Positions 1 through 9,232 of a stretch of 64,000 bases of DNA are shown here, piece after piece; position 1 is the first letter of the stretch; the number at the start of each line of letters is the position of its first letter. Below the pieces are notes generated by a model, which was given only the letters and a program-made list of their open reading frames with translations, had not been told where the DNA came from and searched no databases. The translations under genes were made by a program, and so were the position numbers. The stretch is from Pseudozobellia thermophila (lineage in GTDB: Bacteria > Bacteroidota > Bacteroidia > Flavobacteriales > Flavobacteriaceae), in contig NZ_FQYU01000002.1 in assembly GCF_900141855.1 (NCBI RefSeq), forward strand, positions 434,001 to 498,000. The letters are read 5' to 3'.

Positions 1-1
1 G

Positions 2-427
2 ACGGTCTTGACCGGTGGACTTTACAAGGATGTCTGGCATGTTTCGGGCGGAAAAAGCTGGATGGCCCAATTTCTCGAAGATGCCCAAGCTGCCTATCTA
101 TGGGCCGGCAACAATGAAACCGGAGGTGTTGCCGTAAGCCTGGAATCGGTATTGGCCAAGGCCGAAAAGGCCGATTTTTGGTTAAACCCCTCCATGCTGA
201 CCTCCTATGCCGATATGCAAGACGCCAACCGGCACTACACGCGCTTTGAAGCCTTTAAGAAGAGGAAAATCTACTCCAATGTAATAGCAAAGGGAGACAC
301 TGGCGGACTGTTGTATTACGAGCTTGCCCCCAATCGGCCAGATCTGGTGTTAAAGGACCTTATCCATATTTTCCACCCCGGGCTACTCCCCGATTATACC
401 CCCCATTTCTTTAAGCCCTTGCAATAA
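2..427 (+). CDS. ABC importer substrate-binding protein, C-terminal part
   Basis: The reading frame is open from the window edge, so the N-terminal lobe and signal peptide lie outside. The visible 140 or so residues fit the C-terminal lobe of a periplasmic binding protein of the siderophore/cobalamin class (BtuF/FepB type), ending in a helix with the text HIFHPGLLP. Its stop codon overlaps the start of a FecCD permease by one base and an ATPase follows, which supports the class. The metal complex carried cannot be told from this fragment. The first in-frame TTG at base 8 is not a credible start because the frame is already open upstream. Confidence 0.75.
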   Translation, partial: TVLTGGLYKDVWHVSGGKSWMAQFLEDAQAAYLWAGNNETGGVAVSLESVLAKAEKADFWLNPSMLTSYADMQDANRHYTRFEAFKKRKIYSNVIAKGDTGGLLYYELAPNRPDLVLKDLIHIFHPGLLPDYTPHFFKPLQ

Positions 428-1458
428 TGAACAACTTCGGAACATATCGCAGGCCCTTTACCTTTCTCGCTTTGGCACTGCTAGGTTCGTTTTTGTTGAA
501 TATTGGCCTGGGATCCATACATATTCCCTTTTCAGATACCTTAAACGTTATTTTCGGTGGTACCGCCTCCAATAGCTCTTGGGATTACATTATATGGAAT
601 TACAGAATGCCCAAGGCCTTTACAGCCTTGTTGGCCGGTAGTGCCCTGGCCTTAAGCGGGCTATTGATGCAGACCCTTTTCAGGAATCCCCTGGCCGGAC
701 CCTTTGTACTGGGCATCAGTTCGGGGGCAAGCCTGGGGGCCGCCCTTTTGATCATGGGTTCTTCCCTGCTTTCGGGCATCCTCTCATTCGGGTTCCTGAA
801 CGATGCGGCCCTCGCCGTTGCCGCCAGCCTGGGCAGTTTTTTGGTATTGCTCGCCGTAGTAACGGTTGCCTCGCGGGTAAAGGACACCATGGCCCTGTTG
901 ATCATCGGGTTGATGTTCGGAAGTATGACCGGCGCCATCGTTGGCATACTTTCCTATTTTACCGAGGCCGAAAAGCTGCAACAGTTCGTTTATTGGTCGT
1001 TTGGAAGCATAGGAAACCTGTCGTGGCCCCAGTTGGCGCTTTTGGCCACAAGTGTCCTTATCGGCATCCTTTTGAGCGTTTTTGCCATAAAAAGCCTGAA
1101 CACCCTACTTTTGGGCGAGAACTACGCGCAAAGCTTGGGCATCAACTTAAAGCGATCGCGTTATCTTATTATCGTGGCCACGGGCTTGCTTGCCGGCAGT
1201 GTAACCGCATTTGCAGGCCCCATTGCCTTTATCGGTTTGGCCGTTCCCCATCTGACCCGGCAGGTATTCCGTACCACGGAACACAAAATCCTCGTTCCGG
1301 CCGTATTGGTTTACGGGGCCATCCTGCTCTTACTTTGTGATGTCGTGGCCCAATTGCCCCGGTCGGAAAACGTCTTGCCCATCAATGCCATTACCAGTAT
1401 CTTGGGTGCGCCCGTGGTCATCTGGCTCTTAGTGCGAAAAAAGCGAATGATTTTCTAA
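427..1458 (+). CDS. FecCD-type iron/cobalamin ABC transporter permease
   Basis: This 343-residue polytopic inner-membrane protein has about nine or ten hydrophobic segments. It carries hallmarks of the BtuC/FecCD family: the AGSALALSGLLMQTLFRNPLA stretch near residues 70-90 (coupling and pore region) and GLAVPHLTR near residue 270. It would form the channel through which a siderophore or cobalamin passes from the periplasm. The start overlaps the stop of the binding-protein gene (TAATG) and its own stop overlaps the next start, so the three genes are almost certainly one translationally coupled operon. Confidence 0.93.
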   Translation: MNNFGTYRRPFTFLALALLGSFLLNIGLGSIHIPFSDTLNVIFGGTASNSSWDYIIWNYRMPKAFTALLAGSALALSGLLMQTLFRNPLAGPFVLGISSGASLGAALLIMGSSLLSGILSFGFLNDAALAVAASLGSFLVLLAVVTVASRVKDTMALLIIGLMFGSMTGAIVGILSYFTEAEKLQQFVYWSFGSIGNLSWPQLALLATSVLIGILLSVFAIKSLNTLLLGENYAQSLGINLKRSRYLIIVATGLLAGSVTAFAGPIAFIGLAVPHLTRQVFRTTEHKILVPAVLVYGAILLLLCDVVAQLPRSENVLPINAITSILGAPVVIWLLVRKKRMIF

Positions 1459-2243
1459 TGAAGGAAGACACAAGTCGACATACCGTCCTTTCTGCGACCG
1501 ACCTTGCCATAGGTTATAAAAAAAACAAGGTCGCCAGGCACATCAACTTTGCCTTGAATGGCGGGGAACTGACCGCCATTGTAGGAATCAACGGTATAGG
1601 CAAGTCCACATTGCTGCGAACCATGGCCCACATGCAGCCCCCGCTTTCGGGGAGCATCGAAGTGGACCGAAAACCGCTTGACACGTACACGCCCCAAAAG
1701 CTTTCCTCAAAGATAAGTATGGTGCTTACCGAGCCCCTGGCATCGAAGAACCTTTCGGTAGCCGAACTGGTGGCCCTGGGCAGACAGCCCTACACCAATT
1801 GGATCGGTACCTTGACCGAAGACGACCGGCAAAAGACCGAAGAGGCCCTGGCCGCATTGGGGCTTGCCTCCATACGGAAAAAAAAATGCTACGAACTGAG
1901 CGACGGACAACTGCAACGGGCCATGATAGCACGGGCCCTGGCACAAGACACGGCGATCATCCTGCTCGACGAACCTACCACCCATCTCGACCTTTATCAC
2001 AAAGTTCAGATTCTAAAGCTTCTGAAATCCATCGCCCACGAGACCCAAAAAACCGTGGTCTTTACCACGCATGAAATAGAGATGGCCATACAGTTATGCG
2101 ATAAAATGCTGTTGTTGAACGGTACCGACAATCCCTTTGGCCAGCCCTGCCAACTGATCGAACAAGGAGCCTTTGAAGCCATCTTTCCCGACGACACCGT
2201 TACCTTCGACGGCGAAACCGGTACGTTTCGGATAAAAAAGTAA
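1458..2243 (+). CDS. ABC importer ATP-binding subunit (BtuD/FecE type)
   Basis: This 261-residue cytoplasmic ATPase energises the importer encoded just upstream. Walker A is GINGIGKST at residues 43-51. A slightly divergent ABC signature, LSDGQLQRAMIARAL, is followed by Walker B AIILLDEPTTHLD and an H-loop in FTTHEIEMA. The length is normal for the BtuD/FecE group. The start codon overlaps the permease stop. Bases 2244-2308 after the gene show no strong terminator, so some read-through into rmuC is possible. Confidence 0.92.
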   Translation: MKEDTSRHTVLSATDLAIGYKKNKVARHINFALNGGELTAIVGINGIGKSTLLRTMAHMQPPLSGSIEVDRKPLDTYTPQKLSSKISMVLTEPLASKNLSVAELVALGRQPYTNWIGTLTEDDRQKTEEALAALGLASIRKKKCYELSDGQLQRAMIARALAQDTAIILLDEPTTHLDLYHKVQILKLLKSIAHETQKTVVFTTHEIEMAIQLCDKMLLLNGTDNPFGQPCQLIEQGAFEAIFPDDTVTFDGETGTFRIKK

Positions 2244-2308
2244 GGCCACAAGCCTATCGCCATTTATTACCGATCCCGTATCTTTACTTCGAACATCCTA
2301 TTACAAAA

Positions 2309-3676
2309 ATGAACGAATACTTGACATACCTATCCATCGCATTGATTTGCCTTGCCATAGGCTATTTTTTGGGCAATTACATACAAAACCTCAAGACAAA
2401 ATCGAGGCAGAGTGCCCTCGAGGAACGCGGGCAACAACTGCACGCCAATATCGCCGGACTGGAACAGCGGCTACGCGATGCCGAAGAGCATAAAATGCAC
2501 TTGCAGGAAGAAAAAGAGCAACTGAGCAACCAGATCGTTCGCTACCAGGCCGATTTGGAAAACTTGGACGCCAAAAACCGCGAACAGAAACTCGAGGTCG
2601 AAAAACTGCAGGAAAAATTTACCAAGGAATTTGAAAACCTGGCCAACAAGATCCTAGAGGAAAAAAGCCTGAAGTTTACCGAACGTAACGAAAAGAACAT
2701 CAAGGATATACTTAGCCCACTTAACGAAAAGATCCAGCTCTTCGAAAAAAAGGTCGAGGAAAGCCAAAAGGAAAACATCAGCATACATTCGGCGCTTAAG
2801 GAGCAGTTGTTGAACCTTCAGACCCAAAACCTGAAAATAACACAGGAAGCCGAAAACCTGACGAGGGCCTTGAAGGGCGACAGTAAAATGCAAGGAAATT
2901 GGGGCGAACTGGTACTCGAACGCGTACTTGAGAAATCGGGACTCGAAAAAGACCGGGAATATTCGGTGCAACAGAGCTTTACCAGGGAAGACGGCAGCCG
3001 CGTGCTCCCCGATGTGATCATCAACCTGCCCGATGGCAAGAAAATGATCGTCGACTCCAAGGTTTCCCTAACCGACTACGAGCGTTTCGTAAATGCCGAG
3101 GACGACCTCAAGGAAAAGTTTCTCAAAGACCATATCAACAGCTTGAGAAAGCACGTCGACCAATTGTCGTCCAAAAAATACGAAGACCTGTACGAGATGG
3201 AGAGTCCTGATTTCGTTCTGATGTTCGTCCCTATCGAACCGGCGTTCGCCATAGCGATCAACAACGACAACACCCTGTACAATAAGTCCTTTGAGAAGAA
3301 CATCGTTATCGTCACCCCCTCTACCCTACTGGCCACCTTGCGTACCATCGATAGTATGTGGAACAACGAGAAACAGCAGCGCAATGCCATAGAAATCGCC
3401 CGGCAGGCCGGTGCACTCTACGATAAATTCGAAGGATTCGTGACCGACCTCACCAAGGTGGGCAAAAAAATGGATGAAGCCAAAAACGAATATAAAGGCG
3501 CCATGAACAAACTTTTCGAGGGCCGGGGCAATATTGTCACCAGTATCGAAAAACTGAAAAAAATGGGGGCCAAGGCCAAAAAATCACTTCCCGACCCCAT
3601 TTTAAAACGGGCCCGGGAAAACGATTTTGAGGAAATTGAAAACGATTCGAACACCACGGGAAAACTCAACCTATAA
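2309..3676 (+). CDS. rmuC: DNA recombination protein RmuC
   Basis: RmuC proteins limit DNA inversion between short repeats and are thought to have an endonuclease-like fold. This 455-residue copy has an N-terminal membrane anchor (about residues 5-23), a long charged coiled coil (about 30-190), and then the conserved RmuC domain. That domain starts near MQGNWGELVLERVLEKSGL and includes DVIINLPDGKKMIVDSKVSL and FVPIEPAFAIA. Domain order and length are typical. A 7/8 match to the -7 box (TATCTTTA at 2279-2286) lies 23 bases before the start, but I see no -33 partner. Confidence 0.93.
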   Translation: MNEYLTYLSIALICLAIGYFLGNYIQNLKTKSRQSALEERGQQLHANIAGLEQRLRDAEEHKMHLQEEKEQLSNQIVRYQADLENLDAKNREQKLEVEKLQEKFTKEFENLANKILEEKSLKFTERNEKNIKDILSPLNEKIQLFEKKVEESQKENISIHSALKEQLLNLQTQNLKITQEAENLTRALKGDSKMQGNWGELVLERVLEKSGLEKDREYSVQQSFTREDGSRVLPDVIINLPDGKKMIVDSKVSLTDYERFVNAEDDLKEKFLKDHINSLRKHVDQLSSKKYEDLYEMESPDFVLMFVPIEPAFAIAINNDNTLYNKSFEKNIVIVTPSTLLATLRTIDSMWNNEKQQRNAIEIARQAGALYDKFEGFVTDLTKVGKKMDEAKNEYKGAMNKLFEGRGNIVTSIEKLKKMGAKAKKSLPDPILKRARENDFEEIENDSNTTGKLNL

Positions 3677-3720
3677 AGTCGACCCGATCGCCTACCGATT
3701 AATAACTTGACACCCCAATT

Positions 3721-4089
3721 ATGAAAAAACCGTTGTTCATTACGCTGGCCCTGATCGCGGCCTTGTTCGCCCTGGTCTATGCCTTCATCTATTTTGTTCC
3801 CTATAGCAGCGGTATCCGTTCGGGGGAACTTATCAAAATAAGCCATAAGGGCGTCATTGTAAAAACCTGGGAAGGAGAGATCAGCCAAGGAATCTCAGGG
3901 GCCCAAATCTTTTCCTTTTCCATTCTTGACAAGGACAAAGAGGTCATCGAAAAGCTGCAAGACTACCAAGGACAATACGTAAAACTGCATTATGTAGAAC
4001 GTTTTGCCACCTTTTTCTGGTTGGGCGACTCCAAATATTTTGTCACCAAGGTAGAACAAGAACAATCACCTCATTTAAGAAATCAATGA
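3721..4089 (+). CDS. small single-pass membrane protein of unknown function
   Basis: This 122-residue protein has one N-terminal hydrophobic helix (residues 5-27). A soluble domain follows with the texts SGELIKISHKG, KTWEGEISQG and FWLGDSKYFV. Flavobacteria often have homologues in this setting. As I recall, some are labelled 6-phosphogluconate dehydrogenase, which the sequence does not support: it is far too short and has no nucleotide-binding motif. Its last four bases overlap the thioesterase start (ATGA), so the two are probably co-translated. Function unknown. Confidence 0.85.
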   Translation: MKKPLFITLALIAALFALVYAFIYFVPYSSGIRSGELIKISHKGVIVKTWEGEISQGISGAQIFSFSILDKDKEVIEKLQDYQGQYVKLHYVERFATFFWLGDSKYFVTKVEQEQSPHLRNQ

Positions 4090-4631
4090 AAAAGTACAAA
4101 AGCGCTACCGAATCGCGGGTTTCGATTACCGAACTCATGCTGCCCTCGCACTCCAATTTCGGGGGCAAGGTCCACGGCGGGCATATTCTCAACCTCATGG
4201 ACCAAATTGCATTTGCCTGTGCCTCAAAGCATTCACAATGCTATTGCGTAACCGCCTCCGTCAACCGGGTAGATTTTCTCCATCCTGTCGAGGTGGGCGA
4301 ATTGTTGACCCTAAGGGCCTCCATCAACTATACCGGACGCACCTCTATGGTGGTAGGTGTTCGGGTCGAGTCGGAGAATATTACCGAAGGCACCAAACGC
4401 CATTGCAATTCTTCCTATTTTACCATGGTGGCCAAGGATGAAAAAGGAAACAGCATACCCGTTCCGGGCCTCCTCTTAGAAAACGAACAGGGCGTAAGGC
4501 GCTTCGCCCGAAGCAAAAAGCGCAAAGAAGAGGCTTTTATTCGCGATACCGAATTCGAAAGCTCATACTTTAAGATGGAAAAGTACCTGGCCGATCTCGA
4601 AAACGAAAACGTTAAGATTGCCCTGAAGTAG
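4086..4631 (+). CDS. acyl-CoA thioesterase, hotdog fold (YciA/BFIT type)
   Basis: This 181-residue hotdog-fold protein would hydrolyse acyl-CoA to free acid and CoA in the cytoplasm. The diagnostic segment is the N-terminal SNFGGKVHGGHILNLMDQIA, whose Gly-His and Asp form the active site of the family. RVDFLHPVEVGELLTL and a strand around SMVVGVRVESENI follow. Length is normal. It overlaps the upstream small membrane protein gene by four bases. Its last 20 bases overlap the 3' end of the convergent pgl gene, so no terminator fits between them. The preferred acyl chain length cannot be read from sequence. Confidence 0.9.
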   Translation: MKKYKSATESRVSITELMLPSHSNFGGKVHGGHILNLMDQIAFACASKHSQCYCVTASVNRVDFLHPVEVGELLTLRASINYTGRTSMVVGVRVESENITEGTKRHCNSSYFTMVAKDEKGNSIPVPGLLLENEQGVRRFARSKKRKEEAFIRDTEFESSYFKMEKYLADLENENVKIALK

Positions 4632-5337
4632 TCAACGCCGCCGCCGGCTCATCTAAAAACCACAGGAGCTTGCCCGATTTTGGCGCCACCAAATTTGCGG
4701 GATATTCCCGATAGCCCCCTTTTTGCCCTAGTATCTCGGCGACCTTTTCGGCCTTGCCCCCACCGGTTACCAAAAACGCAACGGTTTCGGCATTGTTGAT
4801 CACCGAGCCTGTTATGGTTACCCGTTTTTGTCCGCTATCGGGGTGTACGGCAACCTCACAAAGTTTTTCGGAGTGCCATAGATCCAATTCATGCGGAAAG
4901 ATAGAGGCGGTATGGCCATCGTCGCCCATACCCAAGATTACGAGATCAAATTGGGGGAGGCCATTTGATTTGGGCAGGTTTGTTTCCAAAACCCCGGCAT
5001 AGCGGTCGGCCTCGTCCTTTGGGGCATTCTCGCCCTTAATACGATGGATGTTTCCTTCGGGGACCTCAATTTTGGAAAAAAGGTGGTCGACCGTCATTTT
5101 ATAATTGCTCTGATCGTCGCTAGGGGCTACACAACGCTCGTCTCCCCAGTAAAAATGGACCTTACGCCAATCGATGGAAGCACCAAACTCCCGGGCGAGT
5201 ACGTCAAAGACGATCTTGGGGGTGCTCCCCCCCGAAAGGGCTACATGAAATTCATTCGAACCGTTTACCTGCTTTGAAAAAAAGCTGGAAAAGGCTTCGG
5301 CTACCTCGTTTTTATCTTTGTAAATTTTCAATTCCAT
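4612..5337 (-). CDS. pgl: 6-phosphogluconolactonase
   Basis: This enzyme hydrolyses 6-phosphogluconolactone to 6-phosphogluconate, step two of the oxidative pentose phosphate pathway. The 241-residue chain has the family motifs SGGSTP (residues 35-40), HFYWGDERCV (61-70) and LGMGDDGHTASIFP (135-148, active site). It lies 45 bases downstream of zwf on the same strand, and gnd is divergent beyond zwf, so the three genes supply the whole oxidative branch. Its 3' end overlaps the thioesterase gene by 20 bases on the opposite strand. Confidence 0.96.
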   Translation of the reverse strand: MELKIYKDKNEVAEAFSSFFSKQVNGSNEFHVALSGGSTPKIVFDVLAREFGASIDWRKVHFYWGDERCVAPSDDQSNYKMTVDHLFSKIEVPEGNIHRIKGENAPKDEADRYAGVLETNLPKSNGLPQFDLVILGMGDDGHTASIFPHELDLWHSEKLCEVAVHPDSGQKRVTITGSVINNAETVAFLVTGGGKAEKVAEILGQKGGYREYPANLVAPKSGKLLWFLDEPAAALTTSGQS

Positions 5338-5382
5338 TAGGTATCAACTTTAATTTTGGACCGTGTTTTAAGGTGACGGGGG

Positions 5383-6921
5383 TTAGCAAATGACACAAAA
5401 ACCGGGATCATCGGTCAAATTGGCGCCCGGGTTTCGCCATCCGGCCACCCCTTCGATCAGGTCATCGGCGTTCTCGGGCCCCCATACGCCCGCGGCATAA
5501 CCGTACATTCTAACGTCTTTGCCACTTTCCCAGTATTTTAGGATAGGATCGACAAACTCCCAAGCGGCCTCTACTTCATCGGCCCGGGCATAGAGGGTCG
5601 CGTCACCTTGCATGGCATCCAACAAAAGCCTTTCGTAGGCATCCATGACACGCGTCTCGGCCAAACTCGAATAATAAAAATCCAAATTGGCCCGCTCTAC
5701 CTTAAAGCCCTGGCCCGGAACCTTTACCCCGAACTTGATCAAAATACCCTCGTCGGGCTGGATGCGAATGATGAGTTTATTGTCCTTATCATGAACCCCC
5801 GAATCTTTAAAGATCTGGTGGTGCGGCGTTTTAAAGTGTATGACCACTTCGGTAACCTTGGTCGGCATACGTTTGGCCGTTCGCACGTAGAAGGGGGTAT
5901 CTTTCCACCTCCAGTTGTCTACAAAAAATTTAATGGCCGCATAGGTCTCGGTCGTCGAATTACTATCGACGCCCTCTTCTTCCCTATATCCTTTGACCGG
6001 CTTACCGTCGATGACCGAACCGGTGTATTGCGCCCTGATCGTATTATTGAACAGGTCTTTCTCGTCTTTCATGATCCGCAAAGACTTGAGTGCCTTCACC
6101 TTTTCGTTCCGAATGTCTTCGGGTGCATCGCTAATGGGCGGTTCCATGACCACTAAGGAAACGATCTGCAACAAGTGGTTTTGGAACATATCCCTAAGTG
6201 CTCCGGATTTATCGTAGTAGCCTCCCCGTTTTTCGACGCCCACCTGTTCGGCATTGGTTATTTCGACATGGTGAATGTAGTTTCGGTTCCAGAGCGGTTC
6301 GAATATGCTGTTGGCAAAACGGGTAACCAGAAGGTTCTGCACGGTCTCCTTGCCCAAATAATGGTCGATACGGTATATCTGGTGCTCCTTAAAAAATTGT
6401 TGCAACCCCTTGTTGAGCCTTTTGGCGGTCTCTAAGCTGTAACCGAAGGGTTTTTCGACGATCAGACGTTTCCAGCCGTGGTTTTGGGTACTCATGCCCG
6501 CATCTGCCAAGCGTTGTGCAATGGTCTCGTACAGCGTCGGGGGCGTCGACAGGTAGTAAATGATATTTCCCGACGTCCTGTATTTATTTTTCAGGTCCTC
6601 GACCCGGCTTCTTAACTTGCTGTAATCGGTATCGTAACTTCCCCCTAAATCCTCGTAAAAAAACTTATCGGCGAATGTATTGACAAACTCCTGGTCCTCA
6701 CCCTTTATCTTATCCTTTAGATATGCGCTCTCCAACACCACCTTTTTCCGAAACTCGCCATCGGTCATATCGCTGCGACTGGTACCAAGAACAACAAAAT
6801 TTTCGCCCAGCTGCTTCCCCACGTAAAGGTTGAACAACGCCGGGACAAGCTTTCTGGCCGTCAAGTCGCCCGAAGCGCCAAATATCACAAGAATCTGATT
6901 TTCTGTCTTATTCATAGCCAT
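5383..6921 (-). CDS. zwf: glucose-6-phosphate 1-dehydrogenase
   Basis: Oxidises glucose 6-phosphate to 6-phosphogluconolactone with NAD(P)+. The 512-residue protein has the dinucleotide motif GASGDLTARK from residue 15 and the active-site signature RIDHYLGKE at 184-192, with its catalytic His and Lys. Length matches the bacterial family. A second Met at residue 3 is an equally possible start. It is the first gene of a zwf-pgl unit and shares a 152-bp intergenic region with divergent gnd. I saw no clear consensus promoter on the zwf side. Confidence 0.97.
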   Translation of the reverse strand: MAMNKTENQILVIFGASGDLTARKLVPALFNLYVGKQLGENFVVLGTSRSDMTDGEFRKKVVLESAYLKDKIKGEDQEFVNTFADKFFYEDLGGSYDTDYSKLRSRVEDLKNKYRTSGNIIYYLSTPPTLYETIAQRLADAGMSTQNHGWKRLIVEKPFGYSLETAKRLNKGLQQFFKEHQIYRIDHYLGKETVQNLLVTRFANSIFEPLWNRNYIHHVEITNAEQVGVEKRGGYYDKSGALRDMFQNHLLQIVSLVVMEPPISDAPEDIRNEKVKALKSLRIMKDEKDLFNNTIRAQYTGSVIDGKPVKGYREEEGVDSNSTTETYAAIKFFVDNWRWKDTPFYVRTAKRMPTKVTEVVIHFKTPHHQIFKDSGVHDKDNKLIIRIQPDEGILIKFGVKVPGQGFKVERANLDFYYSSLAETRVMDAYERLLLDAMQGDATLYARADEVEAAWEFVDPILKYWESGKDVRMYGYAAGVWGPENADDLIEGVAGWRNPGANLTDDPGFCVIC

Positions 6922-6991
6922 TGAAAAATTTAAGCGGTAAAAGTATCGAAAAGTAAAGGTATTAGCAACGAGTTTACCCTAACTTAATCAA

Positions 6992-7018
6992 TTGTTACAA
7001 TATTTTCATTTAATTTTG
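6992..7018 (+). promoter_or_regulatory. candidate gnd promoter
   Basis: A TTG at 6992-6994 and a perfect -7 box TAATTTTG at 7011-7018 are separated by 16 bases, one short of the usual Bacteroidota range of 17-23. The gnd start codon lies 56 bases past the -7 box. The spacing makes this plausible but not certain. Confidence 0.45.
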
Positions 7019-7073
7019 GTGCGCGTTCCATCAAAAGAGTTTTGGGCGTTGCGATTAACAGAATTACACAATT

Positions 7074-8486
7074 ATGGAAGGAAAATATGATTTTGGATTG
7101 GTCGGTCTCGGGGTTATGGGACGCAATTTTATATTAAATGTCGCCGATAACGGTTTTTCGGCCTTTGGCCACGACCTCGATCCCGAAAAGGTCAAGGCCC
7201 TTAAGGAAGAAGGGGGCCATGAAGCCTCTGTAAACGCCTCGACAAGTATCAAGACCTTTGTACAGGCCCTAAAACAACCCCGCAAGATCATGTTGTTGGT
7301 ACCCGCGGGGAAAATTGTCGATTCCGTAATTGAAAGCCTATTGACGCATATCGACAAAGGCGATATTATTATCGATGGCGGCAATTCCTTTTTTACCGAT
7401 ACCGACAGACGCGAAGCCTACCTTCAAGGAAGGGGCATTAACTTTTTTGGGGCCGGGGTTTCGGGAGGTGCCAAAGGCGCCCGTTTGGGCCCCAGCATTA
7501 TGCCGGGAGGTTCAAAATCGGCCTACGCACACATCAAACCCATTTTCGAGGCGGTTGCGGCAAAATACAACGGGGAGCCCTGTGTTGCCTACCTAGGCCC
7601 CAAATCATCGGGCAATTACGTAAAAATGGTGCACAACGGCATTGAATATGGCCTTATGCAGTTGACTTCCGAAGTATACGACCTTTTAAGAAAGGCCGGG
7701 AAATTTTCGAACGCAGAGCTTCACGACACCTTTACCAAATGGAACGAAGGCCGGCTGCAATCGTTCTTGATCGAGATCACCTCTAAAATATTCAAGCAAA
7801 AGGACGACCTCGACCCGGGCAAGGGCGATTTATTGGACCAGATACTTGACAAGGCCAAACAAAAAGGCACCGGTAAATGGACAAGCCAGAACGCCATGGA
7901 CCTGGGTATTCCCGTTCCCTCTATCGACATTGCGGTGAGTATGCGCGAAATATCGGCCCTGAAAGCCGAACGTACAGCTGCCGAGCAACTGTACGACAAG
8001 CCCGAGGTCGAGGTATTGGACAAGGCCGGGTTGGAAAAGATGGCCGAAGAGGCCCTGTACTTTTCGTTTATTATCACCTATGCCCAAGGCTTGCACCAAT
8101 TGGCCGACGCCTCAAAGGAATACGACTACAACCTGAACATCGCCACCATAGCCAAAATATGGCGGGCAGGATGTATCATAAGGGCCGGACTCTTGGCCGA
8201 CATCAGCGAGGCATTTGAGGAAAACCCCGACCTCCCCAACTTATTGGTTTCGCCACATTTCGTGGAAAAGGTCAAGGGAAGCGTGGCCTCTGCCCGAAGC
8301 TTGGTGGCCCATGCGGCCAAAAACGGCATTCCCTTGCCCGGATTGACAAATTCACTGACCTATTTCGACGCCTACACCGCTTCGCGACTGCCCTTGAACC
8401 TCATTCAGGCGCAACGCGATTACTTTGGCTCGCACACCTATGAAAGGCTCGACCAAGAAGGTATTTTTCATACCGAATGGGAATAA
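7074..8486 (+). CDS. gnd: 6-phosphogluconate dehydrogenase (decarboxylating)
   Basis: Converts 6-phosphogluconate to ribulose 5-phosphate and CO2 with NADP+. The 470-residue chain is close to the length of the E. coli enzyme. It shows the Rossmann motif GLGVMG (residues 11-16), GGNSFF near 102, the substrate signature GVSGGAKGARLGPSIMPGG near 130-147, and KMVHNGIEYG with the catalytic Lys and His-Asn. It is divergent from zwf-pgl and has its own terminator just downstream. Confidence 0.97.
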   Translation: MEGKYDFGLVGLGVMGRNFILNVADNGFSAFGHDLDPEKVKALKEEGGHEASVNASTSIKTFVQALKQPRKIMLLVPAGKIVDSVIESLLTHIDKGDIIIDGGNSFFTDTDRREAYLQGRGINFFGAGVSGGAKGARLGPSIMPGGSKSAYAHIKPIFEAVAAKYNGEPCVAYLGPKSSGNYVKMVHNGIEYGLMQLTSEVYDLLRKAGKFSNAELHDTFTKWNEGRLQSFLIEITSKIFKQKDDLDPGKGDLLDQILDKAKQKGTGKWTSQNAMDLGIPVPSIDIAVSMREISALKAERTAAEQLYDKPEVEVLDKAGLEKMAEEALYFSFIITYAQGLHQLADASKEYDYNLNIATIAKIWRAGCIIRAGLLADISEAFEENPDLPNLLVSPHFVEKVKGSVASARSLVAHAAKNGIPLPGLTNSLTYFDAYTASRLPLNLIQAQRDYFGSHTYERLDQEGIFHTEWE

Positions 8487-8493
8487 GACCATA

Positions 8494-8526
8494 AAGGGCC
8501 GCACGATGGAGCGGCCCTTGTTTTTT
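8494..8526 (+). terminator. rho-independent terminator after gnd
   Basis: A 9-bp perfect stem (AAGGGCCGC with GCGGCCCTT, 8-base loop) is followed by G and six T residues. It starts 8 bases after the gnd stop. Confidence 0.85.
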
Positions 8527-8566
8527 AGTACGGAGATAATAAATTACAGAAACACAGCACCACAAG

Positions 8567-9100
8567 ATGAACTACGGCCGCTTTTTTTCAATTTGTATGA
8601 TTCTTTTATTGGCCCAAAGTCTGTGCTCGTGCAAAAAAAACCAGGGCAAGGAGGTTCCGATTGAAATACTTGACGACCACACACTCGACGAGAGCCCGGA
8701 TATCAATGCCATGGCCTCCCGTATACACGAGGTCTATGTTCCCATTTACTCCGACATCTACAATCAGACACGGGACACCCGTACCTTGCTTACCGCTACC
8801 CTAAGCATAAGAAACACCAGTATTCGCGACAGTCTGTTCATAAACAAAATCGATTACTACAATACCCAGGGCGACCTGGTCCGAAGTTATATCGATCAAA
8901 GCATCTACCTCCGCCCGATGGAGACCATAGACTATGTCATCGAACAAAAGGATACTTCGGGAGGCAGTGGTGCCAACTTCATTATCCATTGGTATGCCAA
9001 AAGGCCCCTTTCCCCTTTATTCCAGGCTGTTATGGTCGGCGGACTCGGAGCCCAGGCCTTTTCCTTCACCACGGAAGGCGTGGAAGTAGAACCCGAATAA
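8567..9100 (+). CDS. DUF3124 family lipoprotein
   Basis: This 177-residue protein has a signal peptide ending in a lipobox with Cys22 (SLCSC), so it should be a lipoprotein. The mature part resembles DUF3124: the segment VYVPIYSDIYNQTRDTRTL and a domain with an immunoglobulin-like strand pattern (LTATLSIRNTS, VRSYIDQSIYLRPMET). The molecular function of the family is not known. It lies between the gnd terminator and the histidine kinase gene and shows no operon link to either. Confidence 0.8.
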   Translation: MNYGRFFSICMILLLAQSLCSCKKNQGKEVPIEILDDHTLDESPDINAMASRIHEVYVPIYSDIYNQTRDTRTLLTATLSIRNTSIRDSLFINKIDYYNTQGDLVRSYIDQSIYLRPMETIDYVIEQKDTSGGSGANFIIHWYAKRPLSPLFQAVMVGGLGAQAFSFTTEGVEVEPE

Positions 9101-9232
9101 GCGTTTAAAACCGGCCGAAAAAGTGTGCCGGCCATCGATCTCTCGGCCTTCTTCGGAGCATTTCTATTTCATTTTCCTATATTAGTCGTCCAAAGGGCTT
9201 TCCCCGTTAATCCTATACCGCCCTATATCCTT

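Noticed and set aside
9125-9232. Upstream 36 codons of the hybrid kinase frame
   Set aside because: They have no signal-peptide character; the ATG at 9233 gives a clear signal peptide.
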